Part shown: positions 10,998-22,800 of the stretch, in pieces
Layout: each line of letters starts with the position of its first letter
Position numbering within the stretch: the stretch's first letter is position 1
NCBI RefSeq assembly: GCF_030269925.1
Contig: NC_085107.1
Location: 10,354,001-10,418,000 of the forward strand
DNA from: Bombyx mori
Lineage: Eukaryota > Arthropoda > Insecta > Lepidoptera > Bombycidae
Length of the DNA stretch: 64,000 bases
Direction: 5' to 3'
The notes under the pieces: model-generated
Seen by the model: only the letters and a program-made list of their open reading frames with translations
What the model was told of the DNA's origin: nothing
Database searches by the model: none
Translations under genes and position numbers: made by a program

Positions 10998-11399
10998 TAC
11001 ACCCCTCCCTGCTCGACTCAAAATAATGGACCATAATTGAAATTTTAACCCTATGTTGAAAAATAGTCCTATTCTAACCTCAAAACATTAACCGTGGATA
11101 TCTTCATAACCATGGAGTTCCGCGGAGTGGAGATGGTGCAGGAGGTTCGCCGTTATTACCCTTCCTCGCGACTCAAAAATTGATGGACCCTAATCTAAAT
11201 TTTAATTCTATTTTAACTAAATAGCGCTATTCTAACCTCAAAATATTAACCGTGAATATCTTCATAACCATGGGGCGGGGTGGGCATGATACAGGGGGTA
11301 AGCCCTTACCCCCTTCCTCCCCCCACTCCCCGACCTAAAAATCGACGGACCATAAAGGAAATTTTAACCGAAATTCCAATCTGCAAACATCGGAAAATC

Positions 11400-11800
11400 C
11401 AAAATTTACTTGTCGACGAAAACATAAAGAAAACCTAAATTGTTTTGTATCGTAAATAATAAAATATAATAAACACTTTTGAATATGCATTTTTTGTTTA
11501 AGCAGGAAATAGAAAAATACAATATTACAATTAGGTACCCATTACATTAATTCTAACATATTCTGAGATTTATCTGCACTTAATTTAAATATCGTGTGCG
11601 TCTTGTCAATCGCTCCCTCCCCCGTCTCACCTCACCACATACCTCAGGAGGTGACTAGCGGTTCCGCGCGCACTATAGCAAACGTTTGGAGAACGCCTAC
11701 GTTAACCACACAAAATTTTGGAGTATCTCAAAGCGTTCAATCAGAGATTAAAGCAATGGTTGATGCGAACATGAACGTTGTGCTTTCTGCAATCTATGAC
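11400..11800. other. Intergenic, nothing recognised
   Basis: AT-rich, with a short GC-richer piece near 11600-11700 that has no supported coding function. Confidence 0.4.
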
Positions 11801-12521
11801 TATAGTAGAGTTATTTTGTCGGTGCAGTTTGGGTCATAAAACACAGCCAGACTAGGGCGGTGAGCGTGTTGCGCGGGCGCAACGTCATTATCGATAAAAA
11901 CAAATGAGTCATCGAAGGCAGTGATAGTATATATGTCGTATGTATATCGTAGTATATATGTTTGTATGTACATACAAACAAAACATTTGCTTGACCATCT
12001 GTGAATGTAAACAAAAGATGAGAAAGCTTAATAGTTTTATGAAAGAATCTTTATGCCTTTGCCGACTCAATACCAATATCCGTAAGGGGTTTCTGGGAAT
12101 CTGTCATAACTGGTTCATAAAAACAAGTCACTATACCCGAAATTTACGCTATATCCAAAGTCGCTATAACCGAATGAATTTTCTAGGAAAGTATGCTTTA
12201 AATTCAAGGGACGTAAGTGTGACTTCGCTATAACCAAAAAGTCGTTATAACCGAGGTCGTTATTAATGAAACCCACTGTGACTTGTTGTATTCTAAACTT
12301 TTGTACTTATACGTTGCTTTATCAATTTTTTTCTTTCATTTTTATCACTAACCCACAAAATGACAAAACTAAATACACTATCGATAACGCTTATCGACAA
12401 CAATAAAGCGCATCACTATGCCCGTCCATAAGGCTCGTGATTGGAAGAGAGAGCGAAATATTCGCTTCACCGCTCCGTCTTTTTATGACCCAAACTGCAG
12501 CGACAAAATAACTATACTATA
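11801..12521. mobile_element. DNA transposon remnant with about 41-bp TIRs
   Basis: TATAGTAGAGTTATTTTGTC at 11801-11820 and the following GTGCAGTTTGGGTCATAAAA match the reverse complement of 12521-12481 with two or three mismatches. Weaker inverted similarity continues inward, including TTATCGATA on both sides. No transposase is open. The interior near 12110-12260 repeats CTATAACC/GTTATAACC motifs seen in pogo/Tigger-type ends, so a second element may be nested. TA is the likely TSD but sits in a TATA context and cannot be fixed. Confidence 0.65.
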
Positions 12522-12524
12522 TTA

Positions 12525-14900
12525 TAGCTGAGGTTAAAGACTACGAAAACTAGTCGGAATTGATAACATCCTTGATCTTTTACGGTTAAAATCAACAGCA
12601 TGTGTAATCATAACTAATTTTAATCTACCTACGTTTAATAAATCCTACTTTCATTTTTATTACCTTGATTTTAAACTAGTGAAACCGGGTCACTGTCACT
12701 AAATGTATGAAAATCATTCAATATTTGAATCTCGTACGGTGATCGTACTACGACATAAACCTTCCTTGGATTGTCAACAACTAACAAAAAATTACAAACA
12801 ATGTTGCACCATAATCGGATTAATAGTTTAAGAACGCATTAAGAATAAACATACATTCATTTATAAACATAGATAGATAAATTATGATTAATATTTATAT
12901 ACACATTCTAGTTAATATCAAATATCAAGTAGTACTTATTTTGTGAAAGTTATGACACCAGATCTGGTCAAATGGGGTGTAAGGAGATCGTTCCCAAAAT
13001 TACTACCTACTCTAACCTAAATCAACAACAATATTCACATAATAAACTAAGCACTATTTTTAAACTATATCGTAATTTACTAAGTTTTAAATTCAAATAT
13101 TTTAACACTTTTCTATAATTACCCACATTAGATTTTTATTATTGAACAACCACGCGCTATCTCTATGGTAGACTAGAGAAAATACCATTAAGTACCATGT
13201 TATTAAGTACGCCTATGTGCAGATTTGTGGGTTATATTATATGTAATAAGCAGGTTATTATAGCAATTATATTTCGCGAAACCGCAATGAAACCGTACAA
13301 AAGTTGAAGTCAATAACCTGCACTCACTCGGCTTCATCAAAGGCAATCAATCACTGCACACTCAAGGCAGCTTCAACAGATTTTTTACATTGCATTTTGG
13401 GCTTGAACGATGAAAGTAAATATGAGCAAATTTCCCATTTTAACCATATTTTAAAAAGGTTTAGTATTTTTAATGCTACCTCTTCATTTTCGTTATTAGT
13501 TCTTTTACACACAGCTAACTTAATTGAGTATTCGTTCCTAGTAGTACAATTACCTTGGCCTAGTAAAGGTTGTTTCAAGTTATAAGAAGGATAATAACAA
13601 TACAGCAAACAATTTTTTAAGAAATGTTAATTTTGAATGAAATATGTTCAGCGCGCCAGGCATATTTAAAAAGCAGTTTGTTTTAAGGTAGAATGAACTC
13701 ATCGTCTGAACTATGGGGACAGGTGAATATTTATTAAAAGCCCCCTAGAACTCACAGGTTTTCTTCCTCATGATATAATTCGGAATGTTGATTATTTGTA
13801 GAAAATATTTAATTCAAATTGAAAGAATAGACTTAAAATAAATTGATCAATTTTGAGATCCCATAGATTGATGCGGTTTCAAGTATATTTCAATATTTCT
13901 AAATTGCAAGGATTCGATTTCGATAACAAAATCAGTTTACTCCTAGTACATAGACTACATTCTAAGTTAATTCATAACTTACATATCTAAATAGGTCAAA
14001 TGTATTACGGTATGTGCGTGGAAAGGGTTGATCCTTTGAGAGTTTAAACTGGGATATTTACTTCAAATGGTATGATAGAAAATCACTTAGTTGTGGGGAT
14101 CCAGCTGTAACACCTTTTAACAAGCCTAAAAGTATTACGGCATAAATTCAGTTATCGTTTGGAAGAAATATGCCTCAAGATAACTTAGTAATTGTCCGTA
14201 CAACCTTAGATTCTTTTTTTCTACAAGGCGAAAAAAAAGTTATAAATCTAGTACTACAAATGGCAGTTAAGCTCGACAGTACGATGGCAGTGCAGTGTGA
14301 CAGCACATCTTGCAGTACAATAGGTAGGGGCAGGGGTTCTACTTTTCAACACGACTACACCAAGCAATAAAGTATAATATTTGTCTATGATTAATTAAAA
14401 TAACAGGATTTGTGCTGGAAACATGCAAATGCGACAAGCTAATAAATTTATTTCGTAACTACAATTTACAGGAAGATTCATTCAGGAGAAATGAAAATAA
14501 TCTTCTACAAATATTAACTACTACTTTATTGCTTGTTAAAAATAAAACAAAATTTTCACACAGGTATTTTATTTTTCTGAGAGTGTTTTACTTTACGTTC
14601 TAAGATTTTCAATACATAATAAAATAACATGCAACTGTAGAATTTTAATAAAATAATTTGACATATTGTAAAACACAATTTTATGGGGCATTGGAATCTG
14701 CATATCATCTCAAACTTTGTTTTATACTGCCATTGCACAACTTTAAGTGAGGTAGACTTACCTCATAACTTTATAAAATAGAGATTAGTAAAAGTTTAAA
14801 ATACAATTCATAATTTAGTATACAACCAAAACATATAAATTCATCAATATATTATTTATGATAAAAATATCACATCTTTGATCCAATGATACCTATGCAG
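12525..14900. other. Intergenic, 3' side of the Y-box gene, nothing else recognised
   Basis: AT-rich with short meaningless frames (for example 13304-13585 and its opposite-strand shadow). The right part may contain the Y-box gene's 3' UTR; several AATAAA- and ATTAAA-like hexamers on the minus strand (e.g. 14530-14525) prevent choosing one end. Confidence 0.45.
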
Positions 14901-15091
14901 TTCCAGATTAGAGACCCCGCTCCTTACGTTCCAATACAAATAAAGAATTCGCAAAGATCTCAATGCGATACAACATCAAAAACTAACACTCATCAGTTGT
15001 ACAGACAAGACAAGTTGAGGTGGAGTGTGACACAACTAGAATCAACATGCACTACATAAATGATGTGCCACACATAACGGCCTCTGGATGT

Positions 15092-16829
15092 CTAGGCCTG
15101 GCTCTCATTGGTAGTTGTCTCAATAGTAGTACCAACAGGTTTGTTACTTTTAGGCTTGGCCCCCTGCTGTTGGTTTGATGTTGTAGCTGAGGCATCTCCA
15201 TCCTGGCCATTTTGGCGCTGAGCCTGATTTTGTCCTCCCTGCCCCGGCTGGAAATTGCGCGGACGCACTCGGCGGAACCCTCCTCTATTCATTGGGCCAG
15301 GACCTCCCCCACGGCGTCCACCGCGAAAATTGCGACGGAAAAAACTAATATCAAACAATTTTAGCATCCATAAATTTGCATTATATATTTGGACTGTTTA
15401 GTGTCAATTACAGTTAATCCTAAACTTACCTGCGCTGAGATGGTACAATGCCTCCTTCTTGACCCTCATCTCCTTGTGCACCCCCTTGGTTGGGCGGGGG
15501 TCCACGACGTCCTAATCCTCCTCTGCGTGGAGCTCCTTCACCGCCTCGTCCGCCACCTTGACGAGGGAAATATCTGGAAAAAATATTATTTTACTTTTGT
15601 TAATGAAAGGCTTAGTGTTGTAGTAGTATATACTTATGCATTCAGAATTCGGAATGATGAGCTCTAATCATTAAGTAAAAAATCAAAGTAATTAATCCAA
15701 AAATTACTCACTGGCGGTGGTAGCCACGGCGCTTGTCTGCAGCATAAGGTGAGCCTTTTACTGGCTCACCACCGGGACCAGTAACACCAGCTGCTTCAAA
15801 GCCTTTCTCCCCGGCAACCACGGCAAACTCCACCGCCTCTCCGTCGCCGACCGAGCGCACAGCCTTACGTGGGTTGTTACGGGCGATGGCAGTCTGATGC
15901 ACAAACACATCTTCCTTGGTGTCATTCCTGAATATAAAAGTAAAGTGGTTATGGAGAACAAGAACAACCAAAATTTATTAAAAAATAGGAACGAACCTGT
16001 TGATGAAACCATATCCACTCTTGACGTTGAACCATTTCACAGTGCCCGATACTTTCTCAGCTAAAAACAAAAAGGGTTATTTACGTTAATTTTCTTCATA
16101 CTTATAGCACGGAAATAAAAAAGGGGTAGTATTGAATTTGATCTTGTAGGGTAATCTGATATTTTTAATAAAATAGTATTGAATTGATCTTGTAGGGTAA
16201 TCAGATATTTTTAATAAAATCTAGTTGATTTTAGAGTAATTCGCCATGCGCTACTGCATTTAATTAGTAAATGTTAAAATTAATTTTGTTTACCAAACAA
16301 AGTCTTATCTATTAGCATTATGTATATTTATTTATTAAGAATTCGCAGGTTTAAAACCAGTATTTTACAATTAAATCTGATTTAGTATCAAATCAGCTAA
16401 GATGAATAAAATTCACCTTGATTCAATGAAAAATTTAATGCGAATATCCGTAAAGGGGAGTAATTGGGTTTGTGTATTGATTTGTTTCCCAGTGTTACAA
16501 AATATGCAGTGATTACAAAGCATAGCCGGGGTCAATACACGACGAATTATGCAGTTAATGAAAATCTGATTATCGTGGCAACATAACATTGGTTTTTATT
16601 TTATATATTTTATTTAAAGCACCAAAGCATTGTTAAAAGAGGGGACTTAAACAAAAAAAATCGGCCATGTGCTTTTAGATACTTGAAGCCGGGATAGAAA
16701 ATCTAAGATGGCGTTGCGGCACTCACCGATGACCTGCTTTTGTTTAACTGTTTTAGCTTGTTGAGCTTGAGGTTGTTGTTCTAGTTGTTGTTGGGGCTGC
16801 GGCTGCGGCGCCTTTTCGGTATCAGCCAT
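15092..16829 (-). CDS. BYB: Y-box (cold-shock domain) nucleic-acid-binding protein, 5 coding exons
   Basis: Joining exons 16829-16727, 16060-15997, 15927-15712, 15573-15430 and 15344-15092 (all GT-AG) gives 780 nt, 259 aa. A Gln/Pro-rich N-terminus ([15 protein letters not shown]) precedes a cold-shock domain at about 37-105. RNP1 is KSGYGFI (48-54) and RNP2 is VFVHQ (63-67). An Arg/Gly-rich, alternately charged tail follows (residues about 110-259; [21 protein letters not shown]). Y-box proteins bind mRNA and single-stranded or Y-box DNA and act in mRNP packaging, translation control and transcription; the tail aids RNA binding. The start was chosen because it opens the conserved protein; an upstream in-frame ATG (16916) would lie in the GC-richer 5' UTR. 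It resembles Bombyx BYB. Confidence 0.95.
16128..16220. repeat. Tandem duplication of a 46-47 bp unit in Y-box intron 1
   Basis: The unit beginning AGTATTGAA and ending TTTTTAATAAAAT occurs at 16128-16174 and again at 16175-16220 with one indel and one substitution. A recent local duplication. Confidence 0.85.
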
Positions 16830-16925
16830 GGTGTAATTGGCGAACGGCGATGGTGGCAAAGATGGTAAAATACTCCACGACCTCTCCTCGATGTTCACCG
16901 CTTTTCGTCGTAACAAGTGACAAAC
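16830..16925 (-). promoter_or_regulatory. Probable 5' UTR of the Y-box gene
   Basis: The segment upstream of the ATG is GC-richer than its surroundings, has no stop in the coding frame back to 16916, and ends where AT-rich DNA resumes. No TATA box is evident. Inferred from composition only. Confidence 0.4.
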
Positions 16926-16929
16926 TGTG

Positions 16930-17405
16930 GTGTAGGGTTGTTAGATCGCATTTCTACAATTTCCCTATATTTGAAATGTCTATCCCCAAATGCAAGTTTT
17001 TTCCCTATTTTTATCTTAATTGAAAAATAGTAGATGAAACTAACAAAAATATGCAAACTGCGTTTAGTAACAAAATTTTCTTCTTAACTTTCTTCTCGTT
17101 TTTTTTATAGTAAATATCTACAGACTATAGAGAAAAGAGTTGGAAGAAATCTTATCATCAATGATTGTCTTAAGAGGTCAAGGCAGACGCGCCAGAGACG
17201 GTAGATATAGAACGGGTAGTTGTACGAGCTGGTTGGGCTTATACATCCCACTAACATCTCTTTCTATCTGATTAAAATGATAATGTTTGCCATACACGCA
17301 TACATGCTATAACCCAAGAACTCTCCTGAAGCCACAATAAATAAAATATAGTGTATTAGCAATTGCTTTCTTCTCCTTATTTTCATTTCTGTTCTAAAGA
17401 GTCAT
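16930..17405. other. Intergenic upstream of the Y-box gene, nothing recognised
   Basis: AT-rich; no convincing promoter element or repeat family identified. Confidence 0.4.
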
Positions 17406-17407
17406 CT

Positions 17408-17706
17408 CTTTTTTTTATTGCATCTACCCACCCGGTGTTAAGTGGTTACCGGATCCCATAGGCATCAACCACGTTAATACCAGCGCTCAGATTGAGATGT
17501 GAGTTCTTTGTGTCAGTTTTTACAGTACAACGGTCCCACCCCTCAAATCAAAACGCATTACTGCTACACGGCAGAAACAAACACGGTGATGGCACCTTCC
17601 CGTGGGGCTCACAAGACGCCCTATCACCAGTAATTGTGGATATCATAATTTATGCAGGTTTAATTTTATGCGCGGTGTTATTCAGTCACCGTGGAAGTCA
17701 TTCCTG
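17408..17706 (-). repeat. Bm1 SINE, minus strand
   Basis: A poly(T) at 17408-17416 marks the 3' end. The body matches other Bm1 copies here: CCGGTGTTAAGTGGTTACC, AACGCATTACTGC and CTCACAAGACGCCCTATCACC. It extends into the 5' half, where the inverse of the GACTTCCACGGTGA motif is found near 17690. Confidence 0.85.
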
Positions 17707-17719
17707 AACATTTGTCCTT

Positions 17720-20600
17720 ATCCTTTAGGTCACGGCGACTCAATGAGAGACGACCTAGGCAGCTATATACAATTTTTTTAGTCTAAATGATGAAAATCGA
17801 CTTATGTGGCAACACCGTAGTGATTGATCTAGCTTCACTATCGAAAAATGTGAAATCATTCGTTTCGATAATGTAATGTAAAATCGATATCTCATAAATT
17901 GCTTTCGCAGATTTTTTAAGACTATATTACATTTAATATAATAATTACATTAAACACTATTAGTAAAGTTATTTAATCAATACATACCCTTCAAAACTAT
18001 TGCTTATGTTGTAAGCCAATATTTTTTTTACTTTTTCTTTTTTGTGTTTCTTTTTGGTTTGTTATTTGTATTAGGTGCCAAATAAAAAAATAAAAAAATT
18101 AAAAGACCACGTTATTGTATACTGACACTTTGAACCTCATCTTTAATCAATTTTATTTCGTCGATCCTACCGCTTTTTCTACAAATGTACTAGTGTAACT
18201 CAAATTAGATAGGGTTAACATGTTACGTGTAACATGTAACATGTTTTGATATCCTACAATGTTTTAATTACTTTGATTTTGAAACAAATGATTAGAAAAT
18301 GAATTTGATACTCACAATTACAAGTGAATTTGTTGATGACCTTAATTGATTGGTCTAGTGCTAGTCTAATTATGTCATGTACATTTACAACACAGAAAAG
18401 TCCTACCTTGGAGCTATTGACGTTAACTGTTCTAAACACTTTATCGACAGCTAGCTAGCCTTTTAATTGTGTTTTCCATAGCCAACAAGTCCCGACGAAT
18501 AGCCTATTAATCGGCTTTTTGATCGACTATGCTTATCGACTGCTAGCATATTTATTGGATTTCCTATTGCCAATGTTTATGTAGCTTATAAGGTTTAAGC
18601 TTTGGCTTTATCTATCAACGCTTTTATTTATTAATTAGTAGCTTTGTACTGTACTGTGAGTAAATCTATGTAGCTAAATTATGTTGATTTGTAATAACCA
18701 TACATAATGACGCTTTAAAGTTCACAATAGCTTTGGCCTTTAAATACAACGGTTATAAACTCATCTTATATTATTCAGAGAAGGATGCTAATGCCCTAGT
18801 CGCCTTTTACGATACTGATATGATTCTATTGTAAGACAAGACGTCACAGAACATTTTATCTCATTCAATGCTATCTACTTAATTTCTCTCCAATTACTAC
18901 TTATTACTTTACTTACTACTACTTACTACTTTACAAAACCAAAAAACGAGTCAGTTGACAAATAGAGGAGAAAATTCAGGAGGTTTAACTTATCAGTTTT
19001 TAGTTCACAAATTTTAACAACGGATTTTAATTAAGAGGAAATTAAAAGTTTCATCTCTGTATGAACCAAAGTAATTATTCCAATTTTAAAAATCGATTTA
19101 ACTATCTTAAGGCATCACTAAAGCTATGATGTGTTGCTAGAGTAAATTGTATTTATCCTATAGTAGGTACTTTGCTTTATGCCTCAAGATTTAATTTAGG
19201 AACTTTATTAATAAATATAGATTTAGCGATATAAAACGTTATTATTATTAATAGTATTCTGTCAAAATTTAAAAAATAGCTTTCTAGTGTCTATCTAGGC
19301 GTTGCTTTGTGTAAAGTTTTGCAAAACTTATGCACGTCTATGACCAGGTGTGTTGAAAACCGTCACAGAGCAGCAGTAAACAGCCGTTACAAGACAAATG
19401 ATACTCTAAGGTCTGTGTCACGATGGATAGCAGCATTCACTCTGTGACCTGTGATGTCTGAGGGCTCAGCTAGCAGGCGTTTCTGGCGGTTAATAAATAA
19501 GCTTGTAAGCATTCACCTGACAATAGAATATAGAAAAAATCTTAAAATCAGCTAGATTTTACCGTAGGATTTACAACAGTATATGTGTTTACTATTGAGC
19601 AACGGAATTAGACGGAGATTAAGTTTGTTGATCATTTTAAAGCTAGTTATTTTCCAAAATTCCATACAGAGTTACTTAACATATTACATAAATTACTAAC
19701 AAGTTTACTATTTACTTTCATATGTATATTTCATTATAATTTCATAGATTTTACATCATCATACTGAAAATACCACCATAGTAGATTAATAATGCATCAT
19801 CTAGCATTTCCGCCTATTTCTCACTTTTATGTTGGCAATACGAAATCATTGTAATGAGGAAATGACGCTACGCTGTTGTCCTAACAACTAGGTACCGTAC
19901 CCAACCTTTTAATTTGTAGACCACGTGTCATGTTTTCATTTCGATATGAGTAAACAGCAGATTTAATCATTGCAAAAATAATTATTCAAGTTCATCAATT
20001 TTAAATGTTTCATGACTTCACATCAGATTATTTTATAAATTCATTAAGTATACATACTGAAATAAACAATGTACCTACCTAGATGAATATAAATTGACTG
20101 ACACATAGATTTGTATGTAATATGGACTTACAAAATTCTTCTTTTCATTTATATAATCTAAAGGCTAGGTATATATAAAATAAAGAAACAATAAAGCTAA
20201 TTTATTTATTTGCTTTAGACTATAAATGTAGTGAAGCTTATAAAAATCCTTGAGAACTTTTCATTCTATTCTTTGACCAAAAAAATTTTGGTTTACTTTT
20301 AAAAAATGTTGAGGGTCCGTTTTGGCAATGTGGTATAATAAAACGGGGTGATTAGGGACAAATTCCAATTTGATGAACAATCAAACAAGGTAGTCGTTGG
20401 TATATATCATTATATATAGCATCATTATATATAGCATTCTATATCAGGATCAAAATAATGAGTCTTGGGGGTATATTTATTATCCAATCTAAAACTGCAA
20501 TTAGTATTCTATTTAAAAAAAAGTAAAAATATGTGATATTCCTATTCACCGGAAATTGGGGTTAATGGGGATGTAATCAGTGTCAATAGAGAAATTTGCT
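17720..20600. other. 2.9 kb AT-rich DNA, nothing recognised
   Basis: No frame, splice-linked exons or familiar repeat found. Small local features only: an alternating AACATGT/ACATGTT patch at 18220-18250 and an ATCATTATATATAGC duplication near 20405-20440. Confidence 0.45.
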
Positions 20601-20617
20601 AGTGCTGGCTCTACTTG

Positions 20618-20885
20618 GTTTTTATTTATTTATTTAGTTGCACCAACAAAGTGATAATTATATATATATATATCTCTCTCTCTCTGGGTTAAGAGATTAG
20701 GTGTGTCGGTTATTCCATGAATTAATTTGTATAGAAATATACCACCAATTAGTTTCCTCCGGTTAAGAAGAGAGTCTAGATTAAAGTGGCGAAGTATGTC
20801 TCCATAGCTGGGTAGCTTCCTACCCAGATTGTAGTTGTAAGACAAGTTCTATAGAAACCGTTTCTGGACACTTTCAAATCGTTTT
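20618..20885 (-). pseudogene. CR1/jockey-like LINE 3' fragment with (TTTA)n tail
   Basis: On the minus strand from 20879 the translation reads FESVQKRFL, stop, NLSYNYN, then LPSYGDILRHFNLDSLLNRR and GIFLYKLIHG. That is the conserved C-terminal reverse-transcriptase segment of non-LTR elements. The 3' side has a TA/TC microsatellite (20658-20684) and a TTTATTTATTTATTT tail. Truncated at both ends. Confidence 0.75.
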
Positions 20886-20889
20886 TTTT

Positions 20890-21985
20890 TATATCTTGTT
20901 ACTTCGTAACAAAATTCTAAAATATAAAATTAATACAAAAATAATTACACCCAAACAACCAAAAATATCTAGTTGTTACAATTAATGGAACCCGCGCGCT
21001 CCAGTGATAGCTTCATAATGACCAAATAAGGTAATCGTTGGTACCGGAAATCAAATTCTTTCTGGAACATGCATAAGAAACTCTCACAACGTGGGTGCCT
21101 AGAAATTCGAAAACGAAATACAATAGCGAACAACGGATTAACTGCTTGAGAATGATTCCATTTCGCTCGATTCGAGTATTGCTGTCTCAGTACCACGGGT
21201 GGTTTCTGGAATATGGACAATAGTTTTGGGACGTGACTTGCTTCGGTTGAGCCGTTCTTTTCATATGTCTATCTCGTCTCATACGAAAGATCGAGAAGTC
21301 CGGTAAGTGCGCATCGCCACCACAGGAAGTAGGCCGTTCCGATACAAACTTAAAAAACGAATTCGCGCTGAAGTAAACAATTTCGACGCCAGAGAGTTCG
21401 CTCGACGATTATAAGTGATCCATATTTATGATTATTTGTACTCATCTTAAAAGTAGTACAAGCACTCCTACACAGGATTATACAAGAAAATTAAAAGCGA
21501 ATTGCATTATTTTTCAAACCCCTTGGTAAGTTTATTATAATTAATTCCAATAGGTTTGGTTGCTATTTACTAATTTTTCGTGTCTGGATTGATTCGATTA
21601 CTATTCAACAAGTAATTTCTTCAACCTTTTAATAGTGTAAAAAATTATTGGCTATATACTCGTATATTTAATAGTGGTTTAACAACGTAATAAAATGTGA
21701 CAGCGGGTATCTTAAAATTAGTAAAAAATAACTTTATCGATTTAATCATTCCGATAAGTTTTAAATATGTTTCACCGCGGTATTTTTCTTCATTAGAATT
21801 CTATTATTATATTAATTTAGTACAAATTAGTCCTGCCTCCACAAAAAACCAGAGGATATAATAAAATGGCCGCGATAATTAATTCCCATTGTGTATTCCG
21901 CGCGTGTGTTGTTAACATGGGTGGCTTGTGAGTATCTAAATAGAACTTATTATTCTAAAATATTTATTTTGTTAAAGTTTTATAA
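20890..21985. other. Intergenic, nothing recognised
   Basis: An 83-codon minus-strand frame (21220-20969) has no recognisable motif. A GC-richer patch at 21230-21420 includes a GTAAGT-like donor at 21303 and could be a 5' exon, but nothing links it to a coding region. Confidence 0.35.
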
Positions 21986-21989
21986 ACAA

Positions 21990-22285
21990 CTAGCTGACCC
22001 GGCAGACTTCGTAATGCCTCAATCGATAAATAAAAACCTAAACTTTTGTATAAAATAAACTTAAAACAAACAAAAGGATTCCATCTGACGGGGTACACAT
22101 CAAAGGAAAAACAAAATTGTTATTTTTATTTAATTCCGAACATTTTCATATTTATGTACCTTTTAAACCTTCTCTGGACTTCCACAAATAATTCAAGACC
22201 AAAATTAGCCAAATCGGTCCAGACGTTCTCGAGCTTAGCGAGACTTACGAACAGTAATTCATTTATATATAATATATAGACGAAA
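21990..22285 (+). repeat. Dispersed lepidopteran repeat (AGCTGACCCGGCAGACTTCG type)
   Basis: It starts with AACTAGCTGACCCGGCAGAC, ends with CGGTCCAGACGTTCTCGAG and a TATATATA tail. I know this start/end combination as a dispersed insect repeat, but I cannot name its superfamily with confidence. Confidence 0.5.
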
Positions 22286-22620
22286 TTCAATACATACATA
22301 CTTGAAAATAATAAGCTATTGGTTTTTGTAGTCAATATTATATTAAAAATTGCGACCGAAAAATTGTATGCAATATTTTTCATGTGAAATTATACACTCG
22401 TAGTATTGTAATTGAAATGTTTGCAGTGATACACATCTTAATTTCGTTTAAGTTTTAAAGCCAATTGTATAATAGTTAGAATTTTATACTTAAACTATAA
22501 TATAATGTAATATAATGTTCATGTTAATATAATGTAACTCAAACACATAGGTGGGATTTATTTACTAGATTAGCGTGATGCTATGATTTCTCGATGTACC
22601 GGCGAAATAAATATCAAAGG

Positions 22621-22660
22621 TAATTGCTTCACTCAATATATTTATTGAGTGAAGCAATTA
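22621..22660. repeat. Perfect 18-bp inverted repeat with 4-nt loop
   Basis: TAATTGCTTCACTCAATA (22621-22638), loop TATT, then its exact reverse complement (22643-22660). No TSD or transposon context. Confidence 0.92.
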
Positions 22661-22710
22661 TTGATAACTACCTGTATTTAGTATAAGTTTAAATGTAATC
22701 TTTACTTTTC

Positions 22711-22800
22711 TACCTCATAGCGTAGTGGAATAGTGATCGTCCGGAATATAAACAGTTGGGGTTTGATTCTGGGTGGGGTAATTAAATTTAAACACTTGAT
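22711..22800 (+). repeat. tRNA-derived SINE head (A and B boxes)
   Basis: TAGCGTAGTGG (22718-22728) fits the A-box consensus, and GGTTTGATTCT (22760-22770) fits the B box with two changes. The spacing is 31 nt. The following T-rich run at 22801 may end the element. Different in sequence from Bm1. Confidence 0.55.

Larger units (their letters stand above)
8691..11400. repeat. 155-162 bp tandem repeat (about 3-4 units), split by transposons
   Basis: Units begin with GACTCAAAA or close variants at 11015, 11170 and 11332. Each carries an AACC(G/A)TGGATATCTTCAT-like core followed by a GC-rich stretch ending near AGCCCTTAC. A partial unit at 8691-8788 has the same core and stops at CTCTTA. The matching remainder, TACACCCC, resumes at 10998. 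The array was therefore continuous before the insertions at 8789-10997. Confidence 0.75.

Noticed and set aside
13304..13608. Overlapping 93- and 85-codon frames on both strands
   Set aside because: No motif, no splice context, and the two frames cannot both be real; typical chance frames in a slightly GC-richer patch.
16830..16916. Upstream in-frame ATG for the Y-box protein
   Set aside because: The 29 extra residues do not resemble the family; the ATG at 16829 starts the recognised protein.
18220..18250. ACATGT palindromic cluster as a regulatory site
   Set aside because: Short and low complexity, with no adjacent gene; no support beyond the pattern.
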